Shown: positions 24,926 to 33,974, counted from the stretch's first letter. The stretch: 64,000 bases of DNA from Desulfobacter sp. (GCA_028768525.1 CP054837.1:2451001-2515000), one strand, 5' to 3'. Notes: generated by a model from the sequence alone, not told the origin. Program-made: numbers and translations.

Positions 24926-25405
24926 TTAATTTAATTTTTTATAAAACTTTAACATCAACGGCTTTGGCTGGAAGCGGTTGAGGTGACGCCAGAGATACAG
25001 GTAGGCGATGGCCGCCACCATGGCGGCATCCCGGTAGAGCACCTCGTACAGATGGGAAAAGGCTTCTGCGCCCGGGTCTCCGGGGCCGAAACAGCCGCAG
25101 TCGATGTCATACCCCATATAAATGGCATACCCGGCCACAGCCATAAAGCCCATCAGCATCACCAGCATCCCTGAAAGGCTTCCCCGCCGGTCCAGAATAA
25201 CGCCGGCGCCCAATGCCAGTTCCAGGGTTACGATAGCCACCGCCCCGGGGAAGCATAAAGCTGTGGGCAGGATGCCGAAGGCATGGACCACCCCGGCAAA
25301 ATAATTCAAATCAAAGGATTTGGACAGACCGGAGTAAAGAAACACCAGTCCCAATCCGATTCGCACCATTCTGTATCCTATTGAATTTGAAAATAAAAAT
25401 GCCAT
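24926..25405 (-). CDS. MauE/DoxX-type redox membrane protein
   Basis: A 159-residue protein with four hydrophobic helices. The first, IGLGLVFLYSGLSKSFDL, is the usual start of MauE/DoxX proteins. The loop YDIDCGCFGPGDPGAEAF at about 101-118 holds the CGC motif of MauE-type methylamine-utilisation and DoxX-linked membrane redox proteins, which help keep periplasmic thiols in the proper state. I start at the ATG at 25405, preceded by AGGAG; the frame stays open 23 codons further upstream but without a ribosome site. It leads a three-gene unit with a rhodanese and a DUF2064 protein. Confidence 0.82.
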   Translation of the reverse strand: MAFLFSNSIGYRMVRIGLGLVFLYSGLSKSFDLNYFAGVVHAFGILPTALCFPGAVAIVTLELALGAGVILDRRGSLSGMLVMLMGFMAVAGYAIYMGYDIDCGCFGPGDPGAEAFSHLYEVLYRDAAMVAAIAYLYLWRHLNRFQPKPLMLKFYKKLN

Positions 25406-25540
25406 ACCCACTCCTGTTAAACTGCCCGCAAAATCATTGCCGGGCATTCTAGAAAAAAAATCGCAACGCATCAAATTGTTTATAGTGATGCGTTTCTCTC
25501 CGACTATTGAATATTTCTATAGGCCGTTCCGGCCCCGGAC

Positions 25541-25568
25541 TTGATATTAACCCAATATCTGATAATAT
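25541..25568 (+). promoter_or_regulatory. Candidate sigma-70 promoter of the nqr operon
   Basis: TTGATA (25541-25546), a 16-base spacer and TAATAT (25563-25568), 73 bases before the nqrA start. Confidence 0.5.
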
Positions 25569-25641
25569 GGGGATTCTTATGCTAAAAGGGTATCAGCAGC
25601 ACCCCTACCCATCACATGACAGACAAAATGGAAACGACCAG

Positions 25642-26991
25642 ATGGAAAAATTGAAAATTTCCAGGGGGTTCACCCCTAAACTGACCGGCAAGCCGGATAT
25701 GAGTTTGATCCGGCTGCCCTTTCCTTCCACCATCGGATGCTCTGCCGGGGATATCCCCTTTATCCGGCCCAAATTGCTGGTTAAAGAAGGGCAATCCGTT
25801 AAAACCGGCACCCCCTTGTTCACCGATAAAAGGGATACCTCAATACAATATGTATCACCGGCAACAGGAAAAGTAAAAAAAATCCTCTTCGGAGAAAGGC
25901 GGCGGCTTCTGGAAGTGATTATCGAGCCGGATACCCAGGATGAATTCATCCAGTTCGATCCCATATCTGAAGCGACCCTGGCCCAAATGGAAAAGGCCGA
26001 TCTGGTGGACCGGCTGAAACAAGGCGGCCTATGGCAGGGATTGCGGCAGTTTCCGGCAAAGGATACGGCAGAGCCGGACCATACCCCGGCAATGATCATC
26101 GTCTCCCTGAACGGCAACGATATCTTTTCCCCCCACCCCGCCGTGGTCCTCAAGGAAAATATGGACGCCTTTCTCACGGGGCTGGCACTGCTGCGGCGGT
26201 TTTCCCACCGGCTGGTGATCACCGCCCGTGAGGACTGCCTGGACGACCTGCAGAACCTGTCGCCGGATATGGGCGGGCTCATCACCCATGTTACCGACAC
26301 CGCCTATCCGGCATGGAACCCCGGCGCCGTGCTTTACCAGCTCAAAGAGACCCAGGCAGAAAACAGTTCATGGTGCATCAGCCTGGCCCACCTGGTCATG
26401 ATGGGACAATTCCTTATGACCGGACACTACCCAGTGGACAAAATAATCACCGCCACCCGGGGAGAATACAACAGGCCACACATTCTCATCCGCCAGGGCG
26501 CACCCGTCAACACCCTCACCGCACCGGCCGCACCGGGGGGCATGGTGACCACGGGCCGTTTCAACGGCCGGATCCTTGATCCCGTCACCCACCTGGGCTT
26601 TTTTGAAAACACGCTCAATATCATTGACGGGGCCCCGGAGGACGAAATGTTCGGCTTTGTCCGGCCCGGCCTGGGCAAACCCACCGTCTCCGCCACCTTT
26701 TTATCTTCATTATTCAAAAAGCCGGCCCAGATGGACTGCACCCTCCACGGGGAACCAAGGGCCTGCATCAACTGCTCCTACTGCGAGAGGATCTGCCCCA
26801 ACGATCTTTTGCCCAGCTTCATCATGAAGGCCCTGCATGCCGATGAAATCGAAGAAGCCCTGGAGCTTGGACTGCTTGACTGCTGCCAGTGCGGGCTCTG
26901 CGCCTACACCTGCCCCTCCAAGATTGAACTGGCCAAGATCCTGGCCGATGGCATGGACTCCCATTACAAGGATTCCCAATACAAGGATTGA
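25642..26991 (+). CDS. nqrA: Na+-translocating NADH:quinone reductase subunit A with two added [4Fe-4S] motifs
   Basis: A 449-residue subunit of Na+-NQR. The NqrA features are present: RPKLLVKEGQSVKTGTPLF, SPATGKVKKILFGERRRLLE, QGGLWQGLRQFP, MGQFLMTGHY and MFGFVRPG. The C-terminal part, however, has CINCSYCERICP (Cys375, 378, 381, 385) and CCQCGLCAYTCP (Cys414, 417, 420, 424). These are two complete CX2CX2CX3CP ferredoxin motifs as in RnfC; the Vibrio-type NqrA has the same backbone here without the cysteines. The start ATG at 25642 gives the normal length of NqrA; an upstream frame from 25507 looks like leader. First gene of nqrABCDEF; nqrB starts 2 bases after its stop codon. Confidence 0.93.
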   Translation: MEKLKISRGFTPKLTGKPDMSLIRLPFPSTIGCSAGDIPFIRPKLLVKEGQSVKTGTPLFTDKRDTSIQYVSPATGKVKKILFGERRRLLEVIIEPDTQDEFIQFDPISEATLAQMEKADLVDRLKQGGLWQGLRQFPAKDTAEPDHTPAMIIVSLNGNDIFSPHPAVVLKENMDAFLTGLALLRRFSHRLVITAREDCLDDLQNLSPDMGGLITHVTDTAYPAWNPGAVLYQLKETQAENSSWCISLAHLVMMGQFLMTGHYPVDKIITATRGEYNRPHILIRQGAPVNTLTAPAAPGGMVTTGRFNGRILDPVTHLGFFENTLNIIDGAPEDEMFGFVRPGLGKPTVSATFLSSLFKKPAQMDCTLHGEPRACINCSYCERICPNDLLPSFIMKALHADEIEEALELGLLDCCQCGLCAYTCPSKIELAKILADGMDSHYKDSQYKD

Positions 26992-26993
26992 TA

Positions 26994-28157
26994 ATGAAAA
27001 ACCCCATAAAAAAACTATTTGACGACAGCGCGCATCTGTTTACCGGGGACGGCAAGTACAAAAAATACGAACCCGTATGGGATGCCACCAAAACCTTTTT
27101 CTTCCTGCCCTCCCCCAAAACGGGGGTCATGCCCTTTATCCGGGACAGCCTGGACCTGAAACGGTATATGAGCTTTGTCATCCTGGCCCTGCTGCCGGTG
27201 ACCCTGTTCGGGATTTACAATACCGGCTTTCAGTCCGGCAGGGCCGCAGGCGAGGCTTACTCCATTTTGAAATGCTTCATGGTGGGGGCCTGGTATGTGC
27301 TTCCCATGATCATCGTCTCCTACGGGGTGGGGTTTATCTGGGAATTTATTTTTGCCGTATTCCGGCGGCACAAAATTTCCGAAGGGTTCCTGGTCACAGG
27401 CCTGCTTTTCCCCTTAACCCTGCCCCCCACCATCCCCCTGTGGCAGGTGGCCTTAGGCATTTCCTTCGGGGTGGTCATCGGCAAGGAGGTTTTCGGGGGC
27501 ACCGGCCGGAATATCCTGAACCCGGCGCTCACGGCCCGGGCCTTTGTTTTCTTCTCCTACCCGGTCTCCATGTCCGGGGATATCTGGATCGCCGGCAAAA
27601 CCATGGTGGACGGGATCACAGGTGCCACGGCCCTCTCCGTCACCGGTTTTGAGGGCCAGGCCATCGGTTCTGCCCTGTCAGAGGCCGGATACCCGCTATC
27701 ATCCCTGTTCTACGGCCTTATACCGGGGAGTGTGGGGGAGACCTCGGCCCTGTGCTGCCTCATTGGCGCGGCCATTCTCATGGTCACCCGCATTGCCAAT
27801 TACCGGATCATCATCGGCGGCATCACCGGCGTGATCGCCACCAGCATCCTGATCTGGCTCATCCCCGGCGGCACCGAAACCTGGGCCAATGCCGGCCCCC
27901 TTTACCACCTCTTTGCAGGGGGATTCCTCTTCGGAATCTCTTTCATGGCCACCGATCCCGTATCCGCCCCCGGCACCAACCCGGGCCGGTGGATTTTCGG
28001 CTTTCTCATCGGCTTTCTCACCGTGGTCATCCGGGTGGCCAACCCGGCGTTCATGGAAGGGGCCATGCTGGCCATCCTGTTCATGAATGTATTTGCCCCC
28101 CTCCTGGACCACCTGGTAATCAAATACAAAACATCAAAGAGGATCCCAAATGTCTGA
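26994..28157 (+). CDS. nqrB: Na+-NQR subunit B
   Basis: A 387-residue integral membrane subunit with about ten helices. A cytoplasmic N-terminal stretch (PIKKLFDDSAHLFTGDGKYK) is followed by GKEVFGGTGRNILNPALTARAF-type sequence at about 160-185. The covalent FMN site is DGITGATALS near 205, where the Thr is esterified to FMN. NqrB also carries riboflavin and most of the ion pathway. AAGGA lies six bases ahead of the ATG. It overlaps nqrC by 8 bases (28150-28157), so the subunits are made together. FMN attachment needs the flavin transferase ApbE, which I do not see in this window. Confidence 0.95.
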   Translation: MKNPIKKLFDDSAHLFTGDGKYKKYEPVWDATKTFFFLPSPKTGVMPFIRDSLDLKRYMSFVILALLPVTLFGIYNTGFQSGRAAGEAYSILKCFMVGAWYVLPMIIVSYGVGFIWEFIFAVFRRHKISEGFLVTGLLFPLTLPPTIPLWQVALGISFGVVIGKEVFGGTGRNILNPALTARAFVFFSYPVSMSGDIWIAGKTMVDGITGATALSVTGFEGQAIGSALSEAGYPLSSLFYGLIPGSVGETSALCCLIGAAILMVTRIANYRIIIGGITGVIATSILIWLIPGGTETWANAGPLYHLFAGGFLFGISFMATDPVSAPGTNPGRWIFGFLIGFLTVVIRVANPAFMEGAMLAILFMNVFAPLLDHLVIKYKTSKRIPNV

Positions 28158-28914
28158 CCCAAGTAACGATAAGCCAAGCAGGTTAAAGGTCATTCTGTTT
28201 GCCGCAGGGCTTTCCCTGGTCTGCAGCCTGCTCATCACGGCGGCGGCCTCGGGGCTGAAAAAATACCAGCAGGAGAATATTGCCCTGGATAAAAAGGTCA
28301 ACCTGCTGCGGGCCGCAAGCCTTGTACCCCCGGGGGAAAAGCCGGCCAAAGAAGAAATAAACGCCCTATACACCGGCCGGATCCGGGAGGTGATTGTGGA
28401 CCGGGGAGGAAAGGTGATTCAAACCGACACCCCCAACAGCATGCACCTTTACTTTGTCCGGGGACAGGACGATCCCCAGAAAATTGACGGTTATATCCTG
28501 CCCATCAACACCCGCGGCCTCTGGGGCAAAATCCAGGGGTATCTGGCCTTTGAAAACGACGGGCAGACCGTCTCGGGATTTTCCGTGTTCAGCCACTCGG
28601 AAACCCCGGGCCTGGGCGGGGAAATCGAAAGCGCATGGTTCCAGAAAAACTTTAAGGGCAAAAAAATCCTCAACGCCCAGGATAAATTCGTATCCGTGGG
28701 CATTGCCAAGGGAAAAGCCGAGAACCTGCCCGAAAATCTTCAGGAGCACTATGTGGACGGCATATCCGGAGCCACCCTCACCGGCAAATACCTCAGCGAA
28801 GGCATTAAATCCACCCTGGAAAAATACGAAGGGGTCTCCATCACCTTCAGGCAGAAGGACCTGAAAACCAAACCGCCAGAGGGCATTGAGACCGGCGCCC
28901 AAACAACTGAATAA
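28150..28914 (+). CDS. nqrC: Na+-NQR subunit C
   Basis: A 254-residue subunit with one N-terminal membrane helix (VILFAAGLSLVCSLLITAAA) and a large periplasmic FMN-binding domain. ETPGLGGEIES at about 155 and DGISGATLTGKYLSEG at about 200-215 are the family marks; the Thr of SGAT is the covalent FMN site. It passes electrons from NqrD/E to NqrB. The ATG at 28150 lies inside the end of nqrB. The C terminus has a short basic, Thr-rich tail (RQKDLKTKPPEG) beyond the domain, also found in several relatives. Confidence 0.95.
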   Translation: MSDPSNDKPSRLKVILFAAGLSLVCSLLITAAASGLKKYQQENIALDKKVNLLRAASLVPPGEKPAKEEINALYTGRIREVIVDRGGKVIQTDTPNSMHLYFVRGQDDPQKIDGYILPINTRGLWGKIQGYLAFENDGQTVSGFSVFSHSETPGLGGEIESAWFQKNFKGKKILNAQDKFVSVGIAKGKAENLPENLQEHYVDGISGATLTGKYLSEGIKSTLEKYEGVSITFRQKDLKTKPPEGIETGAQTTE

Positions 28915-28923
28915 AGGACAGCC

Positions 28924-29565
28924 ATGTTTGCACTCAAATCAAAAGAAGATTATACGGAAATCCTGGTAAAGGGGATCTGGAAGGAAAACCCCGTGGCCTA
29001 CCAGGTCCTGGGGATCTGCTCGGCCCTGGCCGTCACGGTGAAGATGTCCACAGCCCTGGTCATGGCCATCGCGCTGACCGTGGTCACGGCCTGCTCATCT
29101 TTTCTTATTTCACTGATGCGCAGGCATATCCCCTCCAACATAAGAATCATCGTGGAACTGGCCGTCATCGCCTCCCTGGTTATTGTCACCGACGAGGTCC
29201 TCAAGGCCTTTCTCTACGATGTATCAAAACAGCTTTCCATCTTTGTGGGACTGATCATCACCAATTGTATCGTTCTGGGCCGGGCCGAGGCCTTTGCCCT
29301 GGCCAACGATCCTGTCGACTCCTTTGTGGACGGCATTGCCAACGGCCTGGGATACGGCATGATCCTGGTGCTGGTGGCCTTTTTGCGGGAGCTTCTGGGG
29401 TCGGGTAAGTTCTTCGGACTCCCCGTAATACCGCAATTTGTATACGACCTGGGCTTCCAGAACATGGGGCTGATGGTCCTGGCGCCCGGCGCCTTTTTCA
29501 TCATCGGCCTGCTGGTCTGGCTGAAAAATTCCCTGCCCGGTATTTCCAGCGAAAAAAGGAGTTAA
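28924..29565 (+). CDS. nqrD: Na+-NQR subunit D
   Basis: A 213-residue membrane subunit with six helices. The conserved cysteines are in VLGICSALAVT at about 33-43 and TNCIVLGRAEAFA at about 117-129. In Vibrio NQR the matching residues of NqrD and NqrE together bind an intramembrane iron-sulfur centre between the inverted repeats. AAAGGA precedes the ATG, and nqrE begins 3 bases after the stop. No odd features. Confidence 0.95.
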   Translation: MFALKSKEDYTEILVKGIWKENPVAYQVLGICSALAVTVKMSTALVMAIALTVVTACSSFLISLMRRHIPSNIRIIVELAVIASLVIVTDEVLKAFLYDVSKQLSIFVGLIITNCIVLGRAEAFALANDPVDSFVDGIANGLGYGMILVLVAFLRELLGSGKFFGLPVIPQFVYDLGFQNMGLMVLAPGAFFIIGLLVWLKNSLPGISSEKRS

Positions 29566-29568
29566 GCC

Positions 29569-30177
29569 ATGGGTGATCTCTTCAGTCTCTTTATCAATTC
29601 CGTATTCATCGGCAATATCCTCCTGGCCTACTTTCTGGGGATGTGCTCATTCATTGCCGTATCCAAAAACATCGACACCGCCGCGGGCCTGGGCTTTGCA
29701 GTCATCTTTGTCCTCACGGTAACCAGTCCGGTCAACTGGCTGATCTACCACGGACTGCTGGCCCCCGGCGCCCTGTCCTGGCTGGGCTTTCCGGACATGG
29801 ACTTAAGCTTTCTAAAGTACATCACCTTCATTGCGGTTATCGCCGCCATGGTCCAGGCCGTGGAAATGGTCATCGACCGCTACTCCCCGCTGCTTTACGC
29901 CACCCTGGGGGTCTTCCTGCCGCTCATCGCCGTCAACTGCGCCATCCTGGGCACCTCGCTGTTCATGGTGGAACGGAACTACACCTTTATTGAATCCGTG
30001 GTATTCGGCGCCGGGTCCGGCACCGGCTGGATGCTGGCCATTGTCTCCATGGCCGCCATCCGTAAAAAAGCAAGGTATTCAGATGTGCCCCTGGGCCTCC
30101 AGGGCTTCGGCTTTACCATGATCATCGCCGGGCTCATGGCCATGACCTTTATGATGTTCTCAGGCATTACCCTTTAG
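29569..30177 (+). CDS. nqrE: Na+-NQR subunit E
   Basis: A 202-residue membrane subunit, paralogous to NqrD with inverted topology. The start reads MGDLFSLFINSVFIGNILLA. Conserved cysteines are in FLGMCSFIAVSK at about 25 and IAVNCAILGTSLFM at about 120; the second half has FGAGSGTGWMLAIVSMAAIR. Together with NqrD it holds the intramembrane iron-sulfur centre. Its stop codon is part of the TAGGAGG ribosome site of nqrF. Confidence 0.95.
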   Translation: MGDLFSLFINSVFIGNILLAYFLGMCSFIAVSKNIDTAAGLGFAVIFVLTVTSPVNWLIYHGLLAPGALSWLGFPDMDLSFLKYITFIAVIAAMVQAVEMVIDRYSPLLYATLGVFLPLIAVNCAILGTSLFMVERNYTFIESVVFGAGSGTGWMLAIVSMAAIRKKARYSDVPLGLQGFGFTMIIAGLMAMTFMMFSGITL

Positions 30178-30185
30178 GAGGTTCC

Positions 30186-31400
30186 ATGATCTACCTTATC
30201 AGCATACTGGTTTTTACGGCGGTCATCGGCATCCTGGTCACGGTGCTCCTCTTTGTGGAATCCAGGGTCACCACCCAGGGGGAGCATTCCGTCACTATCA
30301 ACGGCAACACCGACGCGCCCATGAAAGTCTCCGGCACCCCCACCCTGCTGTCCGCCCTGTCGGCCCGGGATATCTTTCTGCCCTCGGCCTGCGGGGGCTC
30401 GGGCTCCTGCGGCATGTGCAAATGCCGGGTCACCGAGGGCGGGGGCAGCATCCTGCCCACTGAACTGGGGCATTTGAGCCGGAGGGAAAAGCTTGAGGGG
30501 AAACGCCTCTCCTGCCAGCTTAAAATCAAGGAAGACCTGGCCATTGAGGTGCCCGAATCCATTTTCGGCATCAAAAAAGTGGAAGCCGAAGTGGTGTCCA
30601 ACGAAAACGTGGCCACCTTTATTAAGGAACTGGTGATCCGGCCCGTGGAAAAAATCGACTTCGAAGCCGGGGCCTATATCCAGATCGACGTGCCCGAATA
30701 CGACCTCAACTTCAAAGATTTCCACATCCAGAGCCAGTATGTCAGCGAATGGAAAAAATACAACCTCATGGAACTGACCGCCAAGGGCATCAAACCGGGA
30801 TTCAGGGCCTATTCCCTGGCCAATCCCCCCCATGACAACCACATCCTCATGCTCAACGTCAGGATCGCCACGCCGCCGCCGGGCACGGCCGGCATCCCAC
30901 CGGGATTCGGCTCATCCTACGTCTTTGGCCTGAACCCCGGTGATAAAGTCACCATTTCCGGCCCTTACGGGGATTTCATGGCCCGGGACACGGGGCGGGA
31001 GATGTGCTTCATCGGCGGCGGTGCCGGCATGGCGCCTCTGCGCTCCCACATTCTCCACCAGCTGGACGGCATTAATTCGGGAAGAAAAATCTCCTTCTGG
31101 TACGGGGCCCGGTCACTGAAAGAGATGTTCTATGACGATGATTTTAAAGACCTGGAGCGGCGCTATCCCAATTTCAAATACAATGTGGCCCTCTCCTCTC
31201 CGGAGCCCGAGGACAATTGGACCGGCATGACCGGGTTCATCCACACCCATCTGTGCAACAGCTACCTGTGCAGCCACGAGGACCCCAGTGAGATCGAATA
31301 CTACCTCTGCGGCCCCCCGCCCATGATCGACGCCATTATCAACGGGCTATACGAGATGGGGGTGGAGGATGATATGATCTTTTACGACAAGTTCAGTTAG
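30186..31400 (+). CDS. nqrF: Na+-NQR subunit F, NADH-oxidising
   Basis: A 404-residue subunit that takes electrons from NADH. One N-terminal membrane helix is followed by a plant-type [2Fe-2S] domain (ACGGSGSCGMCKCRV, then SCQL; about 65-120). The FAD domain carries RAYSLANPP at about 207, and the NADH domain has FIGGGAGMAPLRSH at about 280 and YLCGPPPMIDA at about 377. The length is typical. It has a strong TAGGAGG ribosome site. It is the last nqr gene; neither apbE nor nqrM follows, though both are often near the operon in other bacteria. Confidence 0.96.
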   Translation: MIYLISILVFTAVIGILVTVLLFVESRVTTQGEHSVTINGNTDAPMKVSGTPTLLSALSARDIFLPSACGGSGSCGMCKCRVTEGGGSILPTELGHLSRREKLEGKRLSCQLKIKEDLAIEVPESIFGIKKVEAEVVSNENVATFIKELVIRPVEKIDFEAGAYIQIDVPEYDLNFKDFHIQSQYVSEWKKYNLMELTAKGIKPGFRAYSLANPPHDNHILMLNVRIATPPPGTAGIPPGFGSSYVFGLNPGDKVTISGPYGDFMARDTGREMCFIGGGAGMAPLRSHILHQLDGINSGRKISFWYGARSLKEMFYDDDFKDLERRYPNFKYNVALSSPEPEDNWTGMTGFIHTHLCNSYLCSHEDPSEIEYYLCGPPPMIDAIINGLYEMGVEDDMIFYDKFS

Positions 31401-31511
31401 TTTTCATCCAAAAACAGAGACTCCGCCTGGTGGTTTATAATAGCGGACCGGCTTGATAAAAGCGTCGGTTCATGGTAGTTAAGCCCTCGATTTTAAAAGA
31501 GGATAAAAATA

Positions 31512-32420
31512 ATGCAGACAAATTTTTTGGGAACACCCCTTAAGACCCCCCTGGTCCTGGCCTCGGGGGTTCTTGGTAACAACAAGGCCATACTGGAACG
31601 GGTATGGGCAAACGGCTGCGGACTGCCCACCATGAAATCCATCGGCCCCGCCCCCAGGGACGGCCACAGCAACCCCACGGTCATAGACCTGGGAGAGGGC
31701 ATGATCAATGCCGTGGGCCTGCCCACCCCGGGCTACCTGAACATGGAAACCGAATGGCTGGAACTTGAAAACAGGGACTTTCCCGTCAATGCCTCCATTT
31801 ACGGGGGATCGGTGGAGGAATTTGTAATGGTGGCGGAATTTGTGGCCACCAAGCGTCCCGAATTCATAGAACTGAACATCTCCTGCCCCAACTCGGACAA
31901 GCACGGCATGCTCTTCGGGGTCAATGCCGACGCCTCCTATGATGTTGTCTCGGCCGTGAAAAAAGCCGTGGATATCCCCGTCATTGCCAAACTCACCCCG
32001 GCGGCCCCGGACATTGCCGCCATTGCCAAAGCCTGCGAAGAAGCCGGCGCCGACGCCATCTGCGCCATCAACACCGCCGGCCCGGGCATGATCATCGACA
32101 TTGAATCCCAAATGCCGGTGCTGGACTTTAAAAAAGGGGGGCTTTCCGGCCCCATGATCAAATCCATTGCCGTACGCTGCGTCTATGACATTTACAAGGC
32201 GGTCTCCATCCCCATCATCGGACTGGGCGGCATCACCACGGGAAAGGACGCCATAGAGATCATCATGGCAGGCGCTTCCCTTGTGGGCATGGGAACCGCG
32301 GTCCGGTATCGGGGCATCACCGCATTCAACAAGGTCAACAAAGAAATAGACGACTGGCTGGCCGCCCACAACACCACCATGGACGAGATCCGGGGCGCGG
32401 CCCACAGGGAGGGAAAATGA
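31512..32420 (+). CDS. pyrD: Dihydroorotate dehydrogenase, class 1B catalytic subunit
   Basis: A 302-residue FMN enzyme that oxidises dihydroorotate to orotate in pyrimidine synthesis. It has the TIM-barrel pattern of the class 1B group: LASGVLGNN at the start, the catalytic Cys in ELNISCPNSDKHG at about 120-130, NTAGPGMIID near 190 and IGLGGITTGKDAIE at about 236-249. Class 1B enzymes work as a heterotetramer with PyrK and pass electrons to NAD; the pyrK gene overlaps the end by 4 bases (ATGA). A TATAAT box lies at 31436-31441, but no clear -35 box is seen. AGAGG precedes the ATG. Confidence 0.94.
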   Translation: MQTNFLGTPLKTPLVLASGVLGNNKAILERVWANGCGLPTMKSIGPAPRDGHSNPTVIDLGEGMINAVGLPTPGYLNMETEWLELENRDFPVNASIYGGSVEEFVMVAEFVATKRPEFIELNISCPNSDKHGMLFGVNADASYDVVSAVKKAVDIPVIAKLTPAAPDIAAIAKACEEAGADAICAINTAGPGMIIDIESQMPVLDFKKGGLSGPMIKSIAVRCVYDIYKAVSIPIIGLGGITTGKDAIEIIMAGASLVGMGTAVRYRGITAFNKVNKEIDDWLAAHNTTMDEIRGAAHREGK

Positions 32421-33265
32421 TTACAGATTTAAGGCCGGTCATGGTCACCGTGGCGGACAAGGAGGTCCACAGCGACAGCTTTGCCACCCTGTTCTTTGAT
32501 TTCGCCATTGATTTCAAGCCCGGACAGTTCATCATGGCCTGGATCCCCGGGGTGGATGAAAAGCCGTATACCATCTCCCATCACAGCCCACAGCGGTTTG
32601 CCATCACCGTTGAGGCCAAGGGCCGGTTCTCCAAAAAAGCCGTCGCCCTGGAAAAGGGGGATAAAATCGGCATCCGGGGTCCCTTCGGCAACGGGTTCAC
32701 CATCAGTGACAAACCCAATATCGCCGTGGTGGCCGGCGGCTGCGGCATGGCCCCCCTGGCCCCCCTTGTAGACGCCCTGGAAGCCTCCCGAAACAGGGAA
32801 ATCATCCTCATCCACGGGGCACGGTCAAAGGAATTCCTCCTTTACCCCGAGCGGTTCTCCACCCACCGCCGCATCTGCACCGACGACGGCACCCAAGGCC
32901 ACAGGGGATTTGTAACCGAGCTTCTGGAACAGGAAATCCTCGCCCGGGACATCCTGGCCGGAGAAGACAACGACACCCCGGCACTGGACATGGTCTATAC
33001 CTGCGGCCCTGAGATCATGATGGCCAAGGTGTTTGCCATCTGCGAGGCCCACAGCATCCCCTGCCAGGTCTCTTTGGAACGATACATGCGCTGCGGCTTC
33101 GGGGTCTGCGGGGCCTGCGTCTGCAGCGACCGGGTGGTCTGCAAGGACGGTCCGGTGTTCGGTTCCCAAACCTTAAGGGAAATGGAAGACTTCAACACCA
33201 CCGCCCTTTTGAAATCCGGTAAACCCGTCCCCTTAAACGAATATGCATCCTGGAGATGCCAGTAG
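32417..33265 (+). CDS. pyrK: Dihydroorotate dehydrogenase electron-transfer subunit
   Basis: A 282-residue ferredoxin-reductase-type protein. An FAD-binding barrel covers about 1-100 (EKPYTISHH motif), an NAD domain about 100-210 (VVAGGCGMAPLAPL), and a [2Fe-2S] cluster near the C terminus with RCGFGVCGACVCSDRVVC. It shuttles electrons from PyrD FMN to NAD. The start overlaps the pyrD stop, giving coupled translation. The pattern KPYTISHH replaces the more usual RPxS, common in PyrK. Some sulfhydrogenase or NfnA-type proteins look similar, but the pyrD-pyrE setting makes PyrK the best call. Confidence 0.93.
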   Translation: MITDLRPVMVTVADKEVHSDSFATLFFDFAIDFKPGQFIMAWIPGVDEKPYTISHHSPQRFAITVEAKGRFSKKAVALEKGDKIGIRGPFGNGFTISDKPNIAVVAGGCGMAPLAPLVDALEASRNREIILIHGARSKEFLLYPERFSTHRRICTDDGTQGHRGFVTELLEQEILARDILAGEDNDTPALDMVYTCGPEIMMAKVFAICEAHSIPCQVSLERYMRCGFGVCGACVCSDRVVCKDGPVFGSQTLREMEDFNTTALLKSGKPVPLNEYASWRCQ

Positions 33266-33286
33266 AAATACAGACAGGAAATAAAA

Positions 33287-33955
33287 ATGAGCTATAAAGA
33301 AGAATTTATTGAGTTTCTAGTGGAATGCGACGCCCTGAGGTTCGGGGAATTCAAACTGAAAAGCGGCCGTATCGCCCCCTATTTCATCAACACCGGCATG
33401 TTCGACACCGGCACCCAGATTAAAAAACTGGGCGGCTTCTACGCCCGGGCCGTACAGGAACATTTCGGAGAGGATTTCGACGGCATCTACGGCCCGGCCT
33501 ACAAGGGCATCCCCCTGTGCATCACCGCCGCCACCGCCCTGGCCGACCTGGGCGTGGACAAGGGCTATGTCTTCAACCGTAAAGAAGTCAAAACCTACGG
33601 GGACAAAAGCGCCGTGGTGGGCATGGGCCTCACCGCCGATACCCGCCTCATCCTCATTGACGATGTCATCACTTCGGGCAAGGCCATCCGGGAATCCCTG
33701 GAAGTTCTGAAAAACTGCGACAACCCCCAGGTTTCGGGCATTGTCATCTCCGTCAACCGCCAGGAAAAGGGCAAGACCGATAAAAACGCCCTCAAGGAAG
33801 TCGCCGAAACCCTTGGCATCCCCATATTTGCCATTGTCACCATCACGGAAATCATCGACTACCTGCACAACCGTGAAATCAACGGGAAGGTCGTCCTGAA
33901 TGACGAAATGAAGGCATCCATCGAAGCCTACCGGGAAACCTACGGGGCCGAATAG
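33287..33955 (+). CDS. pyrE: Orotate phosphoribosyltransferase
   Basis: A 222-residue enzyme that joins orotate and PRPP to form OMP. The PRPP site LILIDDVITSGKAIRESLE is at about 124-142; the substrate loop FNRKEVKTYGDKSAVVGM at about 98-115 holds the catalytic Lys residues. FKLKSGRIAPYFINTG near the N terminus is the usual start block. It is the third gene of the pyrDKE unit and ends at a clear terminator. pyrF is not present in the window. Confidence 0.95.
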   Translation: MSYKEEFIEFLVECDALRFGEFKLKSGRIAPYFINTGMFDTGTQIKKLGGFYARAVQEHFGEDFDGIYGPAYKGIPLCITAATALADLGVDKGYVFNRKEVKTYGDKSAVVGMGLTADTRLILIDDVITSGKAIRESLEVLKNCDNPQVSGIVISVNRQEKGKTDKNALKEVAETLGIPIFAIVTITEIIDYLHNREINGKVVLNDEMKASIEAYRETYGAE

Positions 33956-33974
33956 CACCATCACTGAGATAACG

